Source of the DNA: CAYLSV01 sp964386435
GTDB taxonomy: Bacteria > Planctomycetota > Phycisphaerae > Tepidisphaerales > Tepidisphaeraceae
Assembly: GCA_964386435.1 (NCBI GenBank)
Contig: CAYLSV010000039.1
Span: 1 to 32,885 of the forward strand
Length of the DNA stretch: 32,885 nt
Direction: 5' to 3'
This document shows positions 7,396 through 15,028 of this stretch, one piece after another. The notes under the pieces were generated by a model. It saw nothing but the letters and a program-made list of their open reading frames with translations. It was not told the DNA's origin and did no database searches. The translations under genes were made by a program, and so were the position numbers. The number at the start of each line of letters is the position of its first letter. Positions within the stretch are counted from its first letter, which is position 1.

Positions 7396-8834
7396 GTCGG
7401 TAGTTTCGCGAAGCGATCGGCCTGTTCGGCCAAATCTCCGCTGGGTTGGAACGTTCTCAAATCGCTCGACGCCCGCACCCGGCGGCGCAAGTCGGCGAGG
7501 TCGGCGAGCGTGCCGGCGGCGATGGCCTGGATGCCGACGTTGCCCAGCGCCGTCGCCTCGGCCGGGCCGGCCTCGACGGGCAAGCCGGTGGCGTCGGCGG
7601 CGAACTGGTTGAGCAAATCGGCGTTGCTGCCGCCGCCAACGATGTTGAGTTTTGTCGGCGTTCGTCCGGTGATCTCGCCGATTGCACCGATCGTCTGGCC
7701 GTACAGCAGCGCGAGTGATTCGTAGCAGCACCGCACGAACCCGCCCGGCGACTCGGGCACCGGCTGGTCGGTCGCCCGGCAGTAGTCGGCGATCTTGCCG
7801 GTCATGTGGCCGGGCGTGGTGAACTGCGGCGCGTCGGGCCGGATCAGCGACTGCGCCCGCCCGGCGTTGGCCGCGATCTCGGCAAGGTCAGCGTAGCTGA
7901 GGCTTTGGTCGAAATCCTTCCGCGACTCCTGCACGAGGAACAAACCCGACAGGTTCTTCAGCAGCCGGATCGAATGGCCTAAGCCGACTTCGTTGGTGAA
8001 GTTGTGGCCGCGGGCGGCGTCGGTCAGCACGGGCGCGTCGGCCTCGACACCCAGCAGCGACCACGTGCCGCTGGAAAGGTACGCCGCCCCACTCGTCAGC
8101 GGCGTGGCGGCGACGGCGTTGCCGGTGTCGTGGCTGCAGGTGGCGACGACGTTCAGCGTCGCCGGCAATCCCGTTTGCTCCGCCACCTCCGCCGCGATCG
8201 GCCCGAGCGTTTGGCCCGCGTCGACAAAGTCGGCTTTTTCCAGGAGTTTCCGCGCGGCCACGTCATCGGCGAAGTCGGCCCACTGGCGGTGCGTCGGGTC
8301 GTAGAGCTGCGTGGTGCTGGCCAGAGACCGCTCATGCCGGGCGACGCCGGAGAGGAGGAAGTTGAAGTAGTCGGCGATCAGCAGCAAGCCGTCCGCCGAT
8401 TCGTGCAGGCCGGGCGTGTCGCTGGCGAGTTGGTACGCCGTGTTGATCGGCATGAACTGGATGCCGGTCTGGGCGAAGATCGCCGCCTTCTGGTCATCGG
8501 TGCCGGCAAGCCGCTCGTACGCCGCGGTCGTCCGTTCGTCGCGGTACATGAACGGCGGCGTCAGGTGCGGGTGGCCGTCCTTCAAGAGCACGTAATCGAC
8601 GCCCCAACTGTCGACGCTCACGCTCGCCGCATCGCCCGCCACGGCGGCGGCTTTCCGCAAACCTTCCAGGATTTCGGCCCACATGAACAGGACGTCCCAC
8701 CGCTCGCCGCCCATCACGCGGACCCGCCGGCTCGGCCAGCGGTGGACCTCCTCGAGCGCGATTGTCTCGCCGACGCGGCCGACCATCACGCGGCCGGACT
8801 CGGCCCCCAGATCCACGGCGAGGTGCGTGCTCAT
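7392..8834 (-). CDS. rhaB: Rhamnulokinase (FGGY carbohydrate kinase)
   Basis: The 480-residue protein is a full-length FGGY kinase. The N-terminal phosphate-binding loop is DLGAESGRVMVG (from residue 6), followed by SVDSWGVDYVLL and YRDERT. The C-terminal lobe has AAYLSSGTWSLLG and the nucleotide-site NIVGGGSNADLLNQ. D-L-G-A-E-S-G-R and S-W-G-V-D-Y are typical of RhaB rather than xylulose or glycerol kinases. It phosphorylates L-rhamnulose with ATP to feed the aldolase encoded next. The start at 8834 has a GGAG site about seven bases upstream and overlaps the regulator stop codon by four bases. Confidence 0.92.
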   Translation of the reverse strand: MSTHLAVDLGAESGRVMVGRVGETIALEEVHRWPSRRVRVMGGERWDVLFMWAEILEGLRKAAAVAGDAASVSVDSWGVDYVLLKDGHPHLTPPFMYRDERTTAAYERLAGTDDQKAAIFAQTGIQFMPINTAYQLASDTPGLHESADGLLLIADYFNFLLSGVARHERSLASTTQLYDPTHRQWADFADDVAARKLLEKADFVDAGQTLGPIAAEVAEQTGLPATLNVVATCSHDTGNAVAATPLTSGAAYLSSGTWSLLGVEADAPVLTDAARGHNFTNEVGLGHSIRLLKNLSGLFLVQESRKDFDQSLSYADLAEIAANAGRAQSLIRPDAPQFTTPGHMTGKIADYCRATDQPVPESPGGFVRCCYESLALLYGQTIGAIGEITGRTPTKLNIVGGGSNADLLNQFAADATGLPVEAGPAEATALGNVGIQAIAAGTLADLADLRRRVRASSDLRTFQPSGDLAEQADRFAKLPT

Positions 8835-9631
8835 CGGTCCATCTCCTTCGCCGGCCGCAACACCCGGCCGCGGCCGAGGCGGATCTCTTGCTCCCGCAGG
8901 CCCGCCGGATCGGCGTCGGTGATGAGCAAGTCGATCTCGTCCCACGACGCCAACAGCGCCGGCGCGCGAGCGGCGAGCTTCGACGCGTCGACGCACAGCG
9001 CCACTCGCCGGCAACGGCCGATCACGGCGCGCTGCAGCTCGACCACGCTGTTGTCGCTGTTCCACGCCCCGCTGGCGTCAATCGCCTCGGCCCCGCACAG
9101 GGCGAGGTCGTAGTCGAGCTCGGCGGCGGCGCGCACCGTTTGCTCATCCAGCAACGCCGCCTGTCGGGGCATGAGCGTGCCGCCAAGCACGCGGACCGGC
9201 ACCTTTGCCACGCCAAGGCGATCGGCGACAGCGAGCGAGTTCGTGACGATTTCCGCGGCAAACGGCCGCTTTGCCAGCAGCGCGGCGACGAGCGCGAGCG
9301 TCGTGCCGGCATCGAGAAACACGCGCGAGCCGGCGGGCAACTGCCGCACGAGCTTCGCGGCCCTGCCTGCCACCCGCCGCTTGGCCGCCGCGCCACGCTC
9401 GGCCCGGTCGGCAAAGCTGGCGAACCGCCGGTCGTACGCGGCCACGGCCCCGCCGAGGGTTCGCGTCGCCTCGCTCGACTCGGCCAGCGCCGCCAAGTCG
9501 CGGCGGGCAGTGTTCAGGCTGACCTTCAGATGCTTCGCCACGTCGGCGACGCCCATGTACCGGTGCCGCCGCAGCAAATCGGCGGCCCGCCGGCGGCGGG
9601 CGTCGACGACGTGCTGGGCGACGCGGGGCAC
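8831..9631 (-). CDS. DeoR-family transcriptional regulator of the rhamnose operon
   Basis: The 266-residue protein has an N-terminal winged HTH (about residues 12-65, RRRRAADLLRRHRYMGVADVAKHLKVSLNTARRDLAAL) and a C-terminal DeoR sugar-phosphate sensor domain. The latter has the markers FLDAGTTLALVA, VTNSLAVADRL, VRVLGGTL, DLALCGAEAID and ALCVDASKL. Proteins of this kind repress sugar operons until a phosphorylated intermediate binds. It is the first gene of a three-gene unit with rhaB and rhaD, so autoregulation is likely. The start is a GTG at 9631 without a strong ribosome binding site. A perfect inverted repeat 20 bases upstream is a candidate operator. Confidence 0.88.
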   Translation of the reverse strand: MPRVAQHVVDARRRRAADLLRRHRYMGVADVAKHLKVSLNTARRDLAALAESSEATRTLGGAVAAYDRRFASFADRAERGAAAKRRVAGRAAKLVRQLPAGSRVFLDAGTTLALVAALLAKRPFAAEIVTNSLAVADRLGVAKVPVRVLGGTLMPRQAALLDEQTVRAAAELDYDLALCGAEAIDASGAWNSDNSVVELQRAVIGRCRRVALCVDASKLAARAPALLASWDEIDLLITDADPAGLREQEIRLGRGRVLRPAKEMDR

Positions 9632-9650
9632 GCGGGCAAACTACCCGACT

Positions 9651-9672
9651 TTATGGTGGGCGTCAACCATAA
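9651..9672. promoter_or_regulatory. Candidate operator: 7-bp perfect inverted repeat
   Basis: TTATGGT (9651-9657) and ACCATAA (9666-9672) are perfect inverted copies separated by eight bases. They lie in the 81-base spacer between the divergent DeoR-type regulator and mqo. The AT-rich arms stand out from the GC-rich surroundings. The spacing puts half-site centres 15 bases apart, compatible with a dimeric regulator. Binding by the DeoR protein is inference. Confidence 0.5.
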
Positions 9673-9712
9673 CGATGTGGCGGGCTCCCGCGGCTGCGTG
9701 TAGGCTTTGCCC

Positions 9713-11232
9713 ATGAGCGAGGACCACGTCGACATCGTCCTGATCGGCAGCGGCGTGATGAGCGCGTCGCTGGGCGTCATGCTCAAGCGGCTGCGGCCGG
9801 CGGCGTCGATCCGGCTGTTCGAGAGCCACGCCGAGTTCGCCGGCGAGGCGTCACACGGCTGGCACAACGCCGGCACCGGCCATGCGGGGCTGTGTGAGCT
9901 CAGCTACACGCCCAACCGCGGCGACGACGGCGAGGTCAACGTCTCAACGGCCGTGAAGATCTTCGAGCAGTTCGAGCATTCCAAGCACTTCTGGGGCAGC
10001 GTGGTCCGCGACGGCATCATCGACGACCCGACAACTTTCGTCCGCCCGGTGCCGCACATCGCGTTCGTTTACGGCCAGCCGCAGGTGGAGTTCCTGCGGT
10101 CGCGGCATCGCCAGATGACGCGGCACCACTTCTTCGAGCACATGGCGTACACGGAGGATCGCGAGATGATCCGGCAATGGTGCCCGCTGCTGCTGGCCGG
10201 GCGTGATCCGGATGAGCCGGTGGCGGCGACGAAGGCGGACGATGGCACCGATGTGAACTTCGGCAGTTTGTCCCGGCAACTCGTCGAATGGCTCGACCGG
10301 CAAGATGGCTGCTCGGCCCACACCGGGCACCGCGTCACGAACCTCACCCGGCAGCCTGACGGCCGCTGGCTCGTGTCGGTAAAGACGCCACATGGCTCGA
10401 CGAAGGCGGTGAACGCCGGGTTCGTTTTTATCGGTGCCGGCGGCGGGAGCTTGCCACTGCTGCAGAAGTCGGGCATCAAGGAGGCGAAGGGGTTTGGCGG
10501 GTTTCCGATCGGCGGGCAGTGGCTTGTTTGCGATGACCCGGCGTTGGTCGAGCAGCACCGGGCGAAGGTCTACGGCCTCTCGCCGGGGGCCGCGCCGACG
10601 ATGGCGGTGCCGCACCTCGACTTGCGAATCATCGACGGGAANNNNNNNNNNNNNNNNNNNNNGGCCCGTATGCGGCGTGGACCACGAAGTTTCTGCACAA
10701 AACCGGCAGAATCTTCGACTTGCCCGGCTCGGTGCGGCCGGACAACATCGCGTCGCTGATCCGCGTCGGCCTGCACAACTTGCCGCTGGTCCGCTACCTG
10801 ATCCAGCAGGGCACGCAGAGCATGACCACGCGGCTGGGCGAGTTGCGGAACTTCTACCCGGACGCGAAGGCGGAGGATTGGAAGCTGATCGACGCCGGCA
10901 TCCGGGTGCAGGCGATCAAGAAGGAGGACGGCGACGCGGGCATCGTGCACTTCGGCACGGAGGTGGTGACGGGGGCCGGCCACACGATCTCGGCGTTGCT
11001 GGGCGCGTCGCCGGGCGCGAGCGTTTCGGCCAACATCGTGCTGCAGGTGGTGAAGCAGTGCTTCGCTGCCGACCTTGCCACCGACGAAGGGCACGAGCGG
11101 ATGAAGGCGATTATCCCCACGTACGACGAATCGTTGCAGCCGGCGGCGATGGCCGAGCGGCAACGGGCGACGAGTGATTCGGCGCGGGCCATCCTTCAGT
11201 TGAATGAGGCACCCGAACCCGTGGCGGCGTGA
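9713..11232 (+). CDS. mqo: Malate:quinone oxidoreductase (interrupted only by an assembly gap)
   Basis: The N-terminal part begins VDIVLIGSGVMSASLG, the FAD-binding dinucleotide fold, followed by FESHAEFAGEASHGWHNAGTGHAGLCELSYTP, which is diagnostic for Mqo. After a run of 21 N bases (10642-10662) the protein continues in another frame with GPYAAWTTKFL and SVRPDNIASLIRVG, again typical of Mqo, and ends at 11232. Intact homologues would need about six residues (K-x-x-L-L-F) across the gap, so the frame change comes from the arbitrary N count rather than a mutation. The enzyme is peripheral on the inner membrane and oxidises malate to oxaloacetate, passing electrons to quinone. The ATG at 9713 is preferred over a TTG two codons earlier. 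Confidence 0.92.
10642..10662. other. Assembly gap (21 N) inside mqo
   Basis: Twenty-one undetermined bases interrupt mqo between the codons for I-I-D-G and G-P-Y-A. The length does not fit the reading frame, so it is a placeholder. Confidence 0.98.
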
Positions 11233-11273
11233 AAAGTTCGGGGGGCGGACGTGTTGCGCTGATATTGTGGGAC

Positions 11274-11834
11274 ATGCCCCGCATCTACACCCGCAGCGGC
11301 GATGACGGCACCACCGGGTTGCTCGACGGCTCGCGGACGCCCAAGCACGCCGCCCGGCTCGACGCCTACGGCACGGTCGACGAACTCTCGGCCACCCTCG
11401 GCCTCGCGGCGGTCGCCGCGCCGGGGGAGTTGCCGGAGAAGCTGCACGCGATTCAGCACGATTTGTTCACGCTTGGCAGCCACCTCGCGCTGCCGGGCGG
11501 GGTGGCCCCGGAGAACATCCAGATGCCGCCGCTGGGTGAAGAATTGATCGCTCGGCTCGAAGGTGAGATCGACTCGGCCGAGGATCGGGTGCCGGCGCTG
11601 ACGGTGTTCATCCTGCCCGGCGGCAGCGAGGCGGCGGCGCGGCTGCACGTGGCGCGGACGGTCTGCCGGCGGGCGGAACGTTTGGCGAGCGAATTGGCCG
11701 AAGCCGAGCCAGTGCCGGTGACGGCCGTGACGTACCTGAACCGGCTGAGCGATTGGCTGTTCGTCCACGCCCGGCTGGCGAACAAGTTGGAGGGCGTCGA
11801 GGACGTGGCGTGGGCGAAGCCGGCGGCTTCTTAA
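11274..11834 (+). CDS. pduO: PduO-type cob(I)alamin adenosyltransferase
   Basis: The 186-residue protein has the PduO-type signature in order: IYTRSGDDGTTGLLDGSR at the N-terminus (ATP loop), YGTVDELSATLGLA, the central IQHDLFTLGSHLA, FILPGGSEAAARLHVARTVCRRAER and the C-terminal YLNRLSDWLFVHAR. It transfers the 5-prime-deoxyadenosyl group of ATP to cob(I)alamin, giving coenzyme B12 for mutases, dehydratases or class II ribonucleotide reductase. It follows mqo by 41 bases on the same strand. Its last four bases overlap the end of the convergent phosphatase gene. Confidence 0.93.
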   Translation: MPRIYTRSGDDGTTGLLDGSRTPKHAARLDAYGTVDELSATLGLAAVAAPGELPEKLHAIQHDLFTLGSHLALPGGVAPENIQMPPLGEELIARLEGEIDSAEDRVPALTVFILPGGSEAAARLHVARTVCRRAERLASELAEAEPVPVTAVTYLNRLSDWLFVHARLANKLEGVEDVAWAKPAAS

Positions 11835-12820
11835 AGTTGCTCGAGCTTTTCCCGCAGCAGCGGCTGGATTTTCTTCCGCAACTGTTCATTCGCGTAACCA
11901 ATCCAGTTCACGCCGCTGGTGGTGTCGAGCGGGCCATCGAGCGGGCCGCCCTGCTCGTCGGTCAGCACGACGCCGGCTTCCTCGGCGACGAGCCAGGTGA
12001 CGCAGTCGTAGGGGTGGCAACACAACCCCTCGGGCTGGCCCTGCTTCTGGTAAAACAGCGGCCGGAGGTCGGCGTTGAAGCGGTCGTGGCCGACGATCAA
12101 TTCATACCACTGGCCGCCGGTCGAGATGTACTGGTCGTCGAACACGGTCGCCCGCGTCACGTCGGCCGGGCCGATGAGTTCGGCCGCGAGTTCCTCCATC
12201 AAGCGGCTGGCCAGCACCTTGGTGCCGGGGAAAAAATTGCTGATCTGGGCGAAGCCGTGGTTGATGCCGTCGGCCCCGCTGGGCCGCAGCGGCAGCGGCT
12301 CGACGTCGTTCGTCGCCAGCGTCACGCGCTCGCCATGTGCCCCGCCGCCGGCCGTCGCCCAGAGCACGTCGGCTTGGCCCATCTTCGCGGTGGGCAGCTC
12401 GGTCATCACGGCAACCTCCACGTCGCGCAGCGTGGTCGCCTCGCCGCGATCAGGGGCGACGCCGCCAAGGCTCCAGGCGGGACGTTTGTCGTACATGATG
12501 CCGCGGGTGCCGTCGATCGGGTCGAGCAGCACGCGGATAATCGGCTCGCCCTCGCCGAGCTGGATCGGCCCCTCGGTGCCGTCCTCGCGCTCGAGCCCTT
12601 CGGAGATCAGCACCATCGGCTGCTCCTGCGCCCACGCCCGGCACACCTCCAGAATCGCCGGCTCGACCACCGCGTCGATCGCGTAGATCGTGTCGGCGTC
12701 GGTCGTCTTATCGACCCCGGCAAGATCGGCCCGGCCGCGGCTCTCGACGATCAGATCGCGCACCTTCGCCTGCAAATGCTTCAGATGGCGGAGGGCAACG
12801 GCGTGGTCGAAGCTGGGCAT
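11831..12820 (-). CDS. Inositol monophosphatase-family phosphatase
   Basis: The 329-residue protein carries the IMPase/FBPase-type metal motifs. There is an early Asp-rich block DKTTDADTIYAIDAVVE, then the central LLDPIDGTRGI (D-P-x-D-G-T), and a C-terminal HPYDCVTWLVAEEAGVVLTDEQGG that matches the W-D-x-x-A/x-x-E-A-G motif with D-C replacing W-D. Relatives act on inositol phosphates, 3-prime-phosphoadenosine 5-prime-phosphate or sugar phosphates. The sequence does not settle which, and the unusually long insert around residues 150-230 argues for a separate subfamily. It is convergent with, and overlaps by four bases, the adenosyltransferase gene. Confidence 0.85.
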   Translation of the reverse strand: MPSFDHAVALRHLKHLQAKVRDLIVESRGRADLAGVDKTTDADTIYAIDAVVEPAILEVCRAWAQEQPMVLISEGLEREDGTEGPIQLGEGEPIIRVLLDPIDGTRGIMYDKRPAWSLGGVAPDRGEATTLRDVEVAVMTELPTAKMGQADVLWATAGGGAHGERVTLATNDVEPLPLRPSGADGINHGFAQISNFFPGTKVLASRLMEELAAELIGPADVTRATVFDDQYISTGGQWYELIVGHDRFNADLRPLFYQKQGQPEGLCCHPYDCVTWLVAEEAGVVLTDEQGGPLDGPLDTTSGVNWIGYANEQLRKKIQPLLREKLEQL

Positions 12821-12866
12821 GACGGCACCTTACACACCGATGTCGCGCGCCGTATCCTGCCGCCCG

Positions 12867-13541
12867 ATGCGGGCGCTCCTGAAAGTCATGCTGCCGCTGT
12901 TCGTGTTCTTCACGTCCATGCTCGTGCTGCTGCGGGTGACGGGGCTGGTGACGCAGGAGAAGATCGAGCTGTGGATCGCCGCGGCGCGGGACGTGTCGCC
13001 GCTGTGGGCGGCGACGGCGGTGGCGCTCTTGCTGTTCGCCGACTTGTTCGTCGCGGTGCCGACGCTGTCGCTGATGCTGGTGGCCGGGGCGTTGCTCGGC
13101 TTCCCCGTGGCGGCGGCGGCGAGCCTGATCGGGCTGTACGCGGCGGGGCTGGGCGGGTACGCGCTGTCGCGGCAATTCGGCGAGCCGCTGGTGCGGCGGA
13201 TCGTGAAGGACGACGCCCAGCGGGCCGAGATGTCGGCGGCGTTTCGGGAGCACGGCGTCGTGATGATCCTGCTGTCGCGGGCGCTGCCGATGTTGCCGGA
13301 GATGTCGGCGTGTTTGGCAGGATTGACGAAGATGCGGTTGGGGCGGTTCGTGCTGGCGTGGACCGGCAGCACCGTGCCGTACGTCTTGGTGGCGACGTTC
13401 GCCGGCTCGCAAAGCAGCCTCGACAACCCGTGGCCGGCCATCGCGGCGGCGGTCGGGCTGGCGGGGTTCTTCGGCGTCTGCTGGTGGCTGTTCCAGCGGT
13501 CGCTCAAGACCCGGAACGCGGATGCTGCACCCGTGAGGTAG
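12867..13541 (+). CDS. TVP38/TMEM64 (DedA-like, VTT domain) membrane protein
   Basis: This 224-residue protein has a signal-anchor-like first helix (MLPLFVFFTSMLVLLRV), two further hydrophobic segments at about 50-100, a re-entrant-like region and a final helix (AAAVGLAGFFGVCWWLF). The VTT-domain hallmarks are LMLVAGALLGFPVAAAASLIGLYAAGLGGYALSRQFG and the later LLSRALPMLPEMSACLAGLTKMRLGRFVLAW, the F/L-S-R-x-x-P block. Members are inner-membrane proteins linked to lipid scrambling or undecaprenyl-phosphate recycling. The stop codon (13539-13541) lies inside the palindromic element that follows. Confidence 0.87.
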   Translation: MRALLKVMLPLFVFFTSMLVLLRVTGLVTQEKIELWIAAARDVSPLWAATAVALLLFADLFVAVPTLSLMLVAGALLGFPVAAAASLIGLYAAGLGGYALSRQFGEPLVRRIVKDDAQRAEMSAAFREHGVVMILLSRALPMLPEMSACLAGLTKMRLGRFVLAWTGSTVPYVLVATFAGSQSSLDNPWPAIAAAVGLAGFFGVCWWLFQRSLKTRNADAAPVR

Positions 13542-13594
13542 CTGCGACGCAACGCGTCGCAGTCCGGACTGCGGTGCGTTACACCGCAGCTACC
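13537..13594. repeat. Compound palindrome between convergent genes (possible shared terminator)
   Basis: Outer arms GGTAGCTGCG (13537-13546) and CGCAGCTACC (13585-13594) are perfect complements. Nested inside are two hairpins, CTGCGACGC/GCGTCGCAG (13542-13562) and CTGCGGTG/CACCGCAG (13569-13589), plus the palindrome AGTCCGGACT (13561-13570). The element fills the gap between the stop codons of the TVP38-type gene and mnmE. A related sequence lies at 30398-30481, so it looks like a dispersed family. It may end transcription from both sides. Confidence 0.8.
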
Positions 13595-13600
13595 TTCTGG

Positions 13601-15028
13601 TCACTTGCCGATGCAGAAGCGGCCGAAGACTTCGCCCAACACGTCGTCGGGCGTGACTTCGCCCAGAATGAGACCGAGTTCGTCGAGGGCGGTGCGGAGT
13701 TCGGCGGCGGTGAGTTCGGGCGGCTGATCGCCAGCCCGCCCCACGGCGCCGGCGGCGTTGGCCAGGTGGCGGCGGTGGCGGGCGTTGAGGGCGAAGCCGA
13801 CGTTGGGTTTGCCGAAGGCAAGGCGGCTGAGGGTTTGGCGGAGGTCAGCCAGGCCGTGGCCGGTGTGGGCGCTGACGCCGCCGTGGGTGCCGGCGTCGTC
13901 CTTGGAGCGAACGGCGAGGTCCGGCTCGGCGGGGAGCGTCGGGGCGTCTTCGTTGATCGGCTGGACGAGGACGAGTACGTCGGCCTCGGCGATGGCGCGG
14001 TGGGCGTGGGCGGCCACCTGGTTGTCGATGTCGCTGGGCCCGATCGGACCTCCGCCGCGTGGCGACGGGGCTGATCTCTCGGTGGACGGTGCTTTGGGAT
14101 CAGCCCCGCCGCCACGCGGCGGAGGTCCGATCGATTGGTCATCCAAGCCCGCCGCATCGATCAACTCGACCACCCCGCCTGGCAGCACCAGCGCCTCGCC
14201 CAGCACGTCCCGCGTCGTCCCGGCCACCGGCGACACCACCGCCCGATCGCGGCCCAGCAGCGCGTTGAAGAGCGTGCTCTTCCCGGCGTTGGGTCGGCCG
14301 GCAAGGACGACGCGGGGGCGGGGCGACTTGCGATCCAAATGCTCTGCGGCGGCGAGCTTCTTCAAATCGGCGGCGACCGCATCGAGCCGTTGCCGCAGGT
14401 CGGCGGCGGTGATGAAGTCGATGTCCTCCTCGGCGAAGTCGATGCCGGCTTCGAGCAGGGCGAGGGTTTCGACGAGGCGGTCCATGATCGGCCGGAGGCG
14501 GTCGGCGAGGGCGCCGGCCATCAGGCCGCGGGCGGCTCGGAGGTCGGCGGCGTTGTCGGCCTCGATCGCCGCGGCCACGCCCTCGGCGGCGGCGAGGGTC
14601 AGCTTGCCGCTCAGATACGCCCGCGCCGTGAACTCCCCCGGCTCGGCGGGCCGGGCACCGAGCGCGTGCAGCCGCTCCAGCACCATCGCCGCCAGCGGCG
14701 GGCTACTTGGCAGATGCAGCTCGAACGCGTCCTCCCCCGTGTAGCTCCGCGGCGAATCGAACCGCAGCACCAACCCCGGCACCGGCAACTCCTCCACGAT
14801 GACCGAACATGCCGTCGCCCCCGCCCCGGCGTCCGGCGCGACCCGCCGCAGCAGATCGTGGGCCTCCGGCCCGGCGACGCGGACGATCATCCGCCGCCCC
14901 GCGCCCGCCGCCGTGGCGAGGGCGGCCGCGGAAGTGATGAATGATGAGTTGCTGAGTGATGAGTTACCAGTGGCGCCCGACGTTTCGAGACTTCGCAACT
15001 CGTTACTCCTCAACTCATCACTCATCAT
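13601..15028 (-). CDS. mnmE: tRNA modification GTPase MnmE with repeat-derived N-terminus and G-domain insert
   Basis: The 475-residue protein has the three MnmE parts: an N-terminal tetrahydrofolate-binding domain (VRVAGPEAHD, YTGEDAFELHLP, PGEFTARAYLSGKLTLAAAEGV), helical parts, and a GTPase domain with G1 GRPNAGKST near residue 243, the K-loop GTTRD, G3 DAAGL near 291 and a G4-like SKDD near 374. It ends FCIGK, the invariant catalytic tail. With MnmG it installs the aminomethyl-type modification on wobble U34 of tRNAs. Two oddities stand out. Residues 1 to about 31 come from an imperfect palindromic repeat. About 31 residues (299-329) come from a 93-bp palindrome inserted in frame just after G3. 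The ATG overlaps the yidC stop (ATGATGA), showing coupling. Confidence 0.93.
   Translation of the reverse strand: MMSDELRSNELRSLETSGATGNSSLSNSSFITSAAALATAAGAGRRMIVRVAGPEAHDLLRRVAPDAGAGATACSVIVEELPVPGLVLRFDSPRSYTGEDAFELHLPSSPPLAAMVLERLHALGARPAEPGEFTARAYLSGKLTLAAAEGVAAAIEADNAADLRAARGLMAGALADRLRPIMDRLVETLALLEAGIDFAEEDIDFITAADLRQRLDAVAADLKKLAAAEHLDRKSPRPRVVLAGRPNAGKSTLFNALLGRDRAVVSPVAGTTRDVLGEALVLPGGVVELIDAAGLDDQSIGPPPRGGGADPKAPSTERSAPSPRGGGPIGPSDIDNQVAAHAHRAIAEADVLVLVQPINEDAPTLPAEPDLAVRSKDDAGTHGGVSAHTGHGLADLRQTLSRLAFGKPNVGFALNARHRRHLANAAGAVGRAGDQPPELTAAELRTALDELGLILGEVTPDDVLGEVFGRFCIGK
14041..14133. repeat. 93-bp near-perfect palindrome inserted in frame in mnmE
   Basis: The left arm (14041-14076) and right arm (14098-14133) are 36 bases each and complementary except for one position; the loop is 21 bases. 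At 93 bases (31 codons) it keeps the mnmE frame and encodes a Gly/Pro-rich segment in which PPPRGGG and SPRGGGP mirror each other. Similar GGGGCTGATC/GGGGCTA-ending arms occur in the element at 30269-30357. The design recalls the Rickettsia palindromic elements that insert into protein genes. Confidence 0.92.
14936..15028. repeat. Imperfect palindromic repeat forming the mnmE N-terminus
   Basis: The left part (14936-14968) and right part (15001-15028) are built from GATGAGTT-type words in opposite orientation: AATGATGAGTTGCTGAGTGA on one side and, read on the other strand, AATGATGAGTGATGAGTTG. The segment encodes the Ser/Asn-rich start of MnmE (MMSDELRSNELRS and GNSSLSNSSF). No other start codon is available between it and the conserved MnmE core, so the repeat is part of the expressed gene. 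Confidence 0.65.

Noticed and set aside
5317..7725. Long plus-strand frames opposite rhaD and rhaB
   Set aside because: They are antisense shadows of well-supported enzymes with no start signals.
10600..10720. Frameshift or pseudogene in mqo
   Set aside because: The frame change coincides with 21 N bases whose number is arbitrary, and both sides match Mqo well.
11753..14074. Very long plus-strand open frame (773 codons)
   Set aside because: It is the antisense shadow of the phosphatase and mnmE genes and crosses the TVP38-type gene in another frame. High third-position GC opens such frames, and its protein is low complexity.
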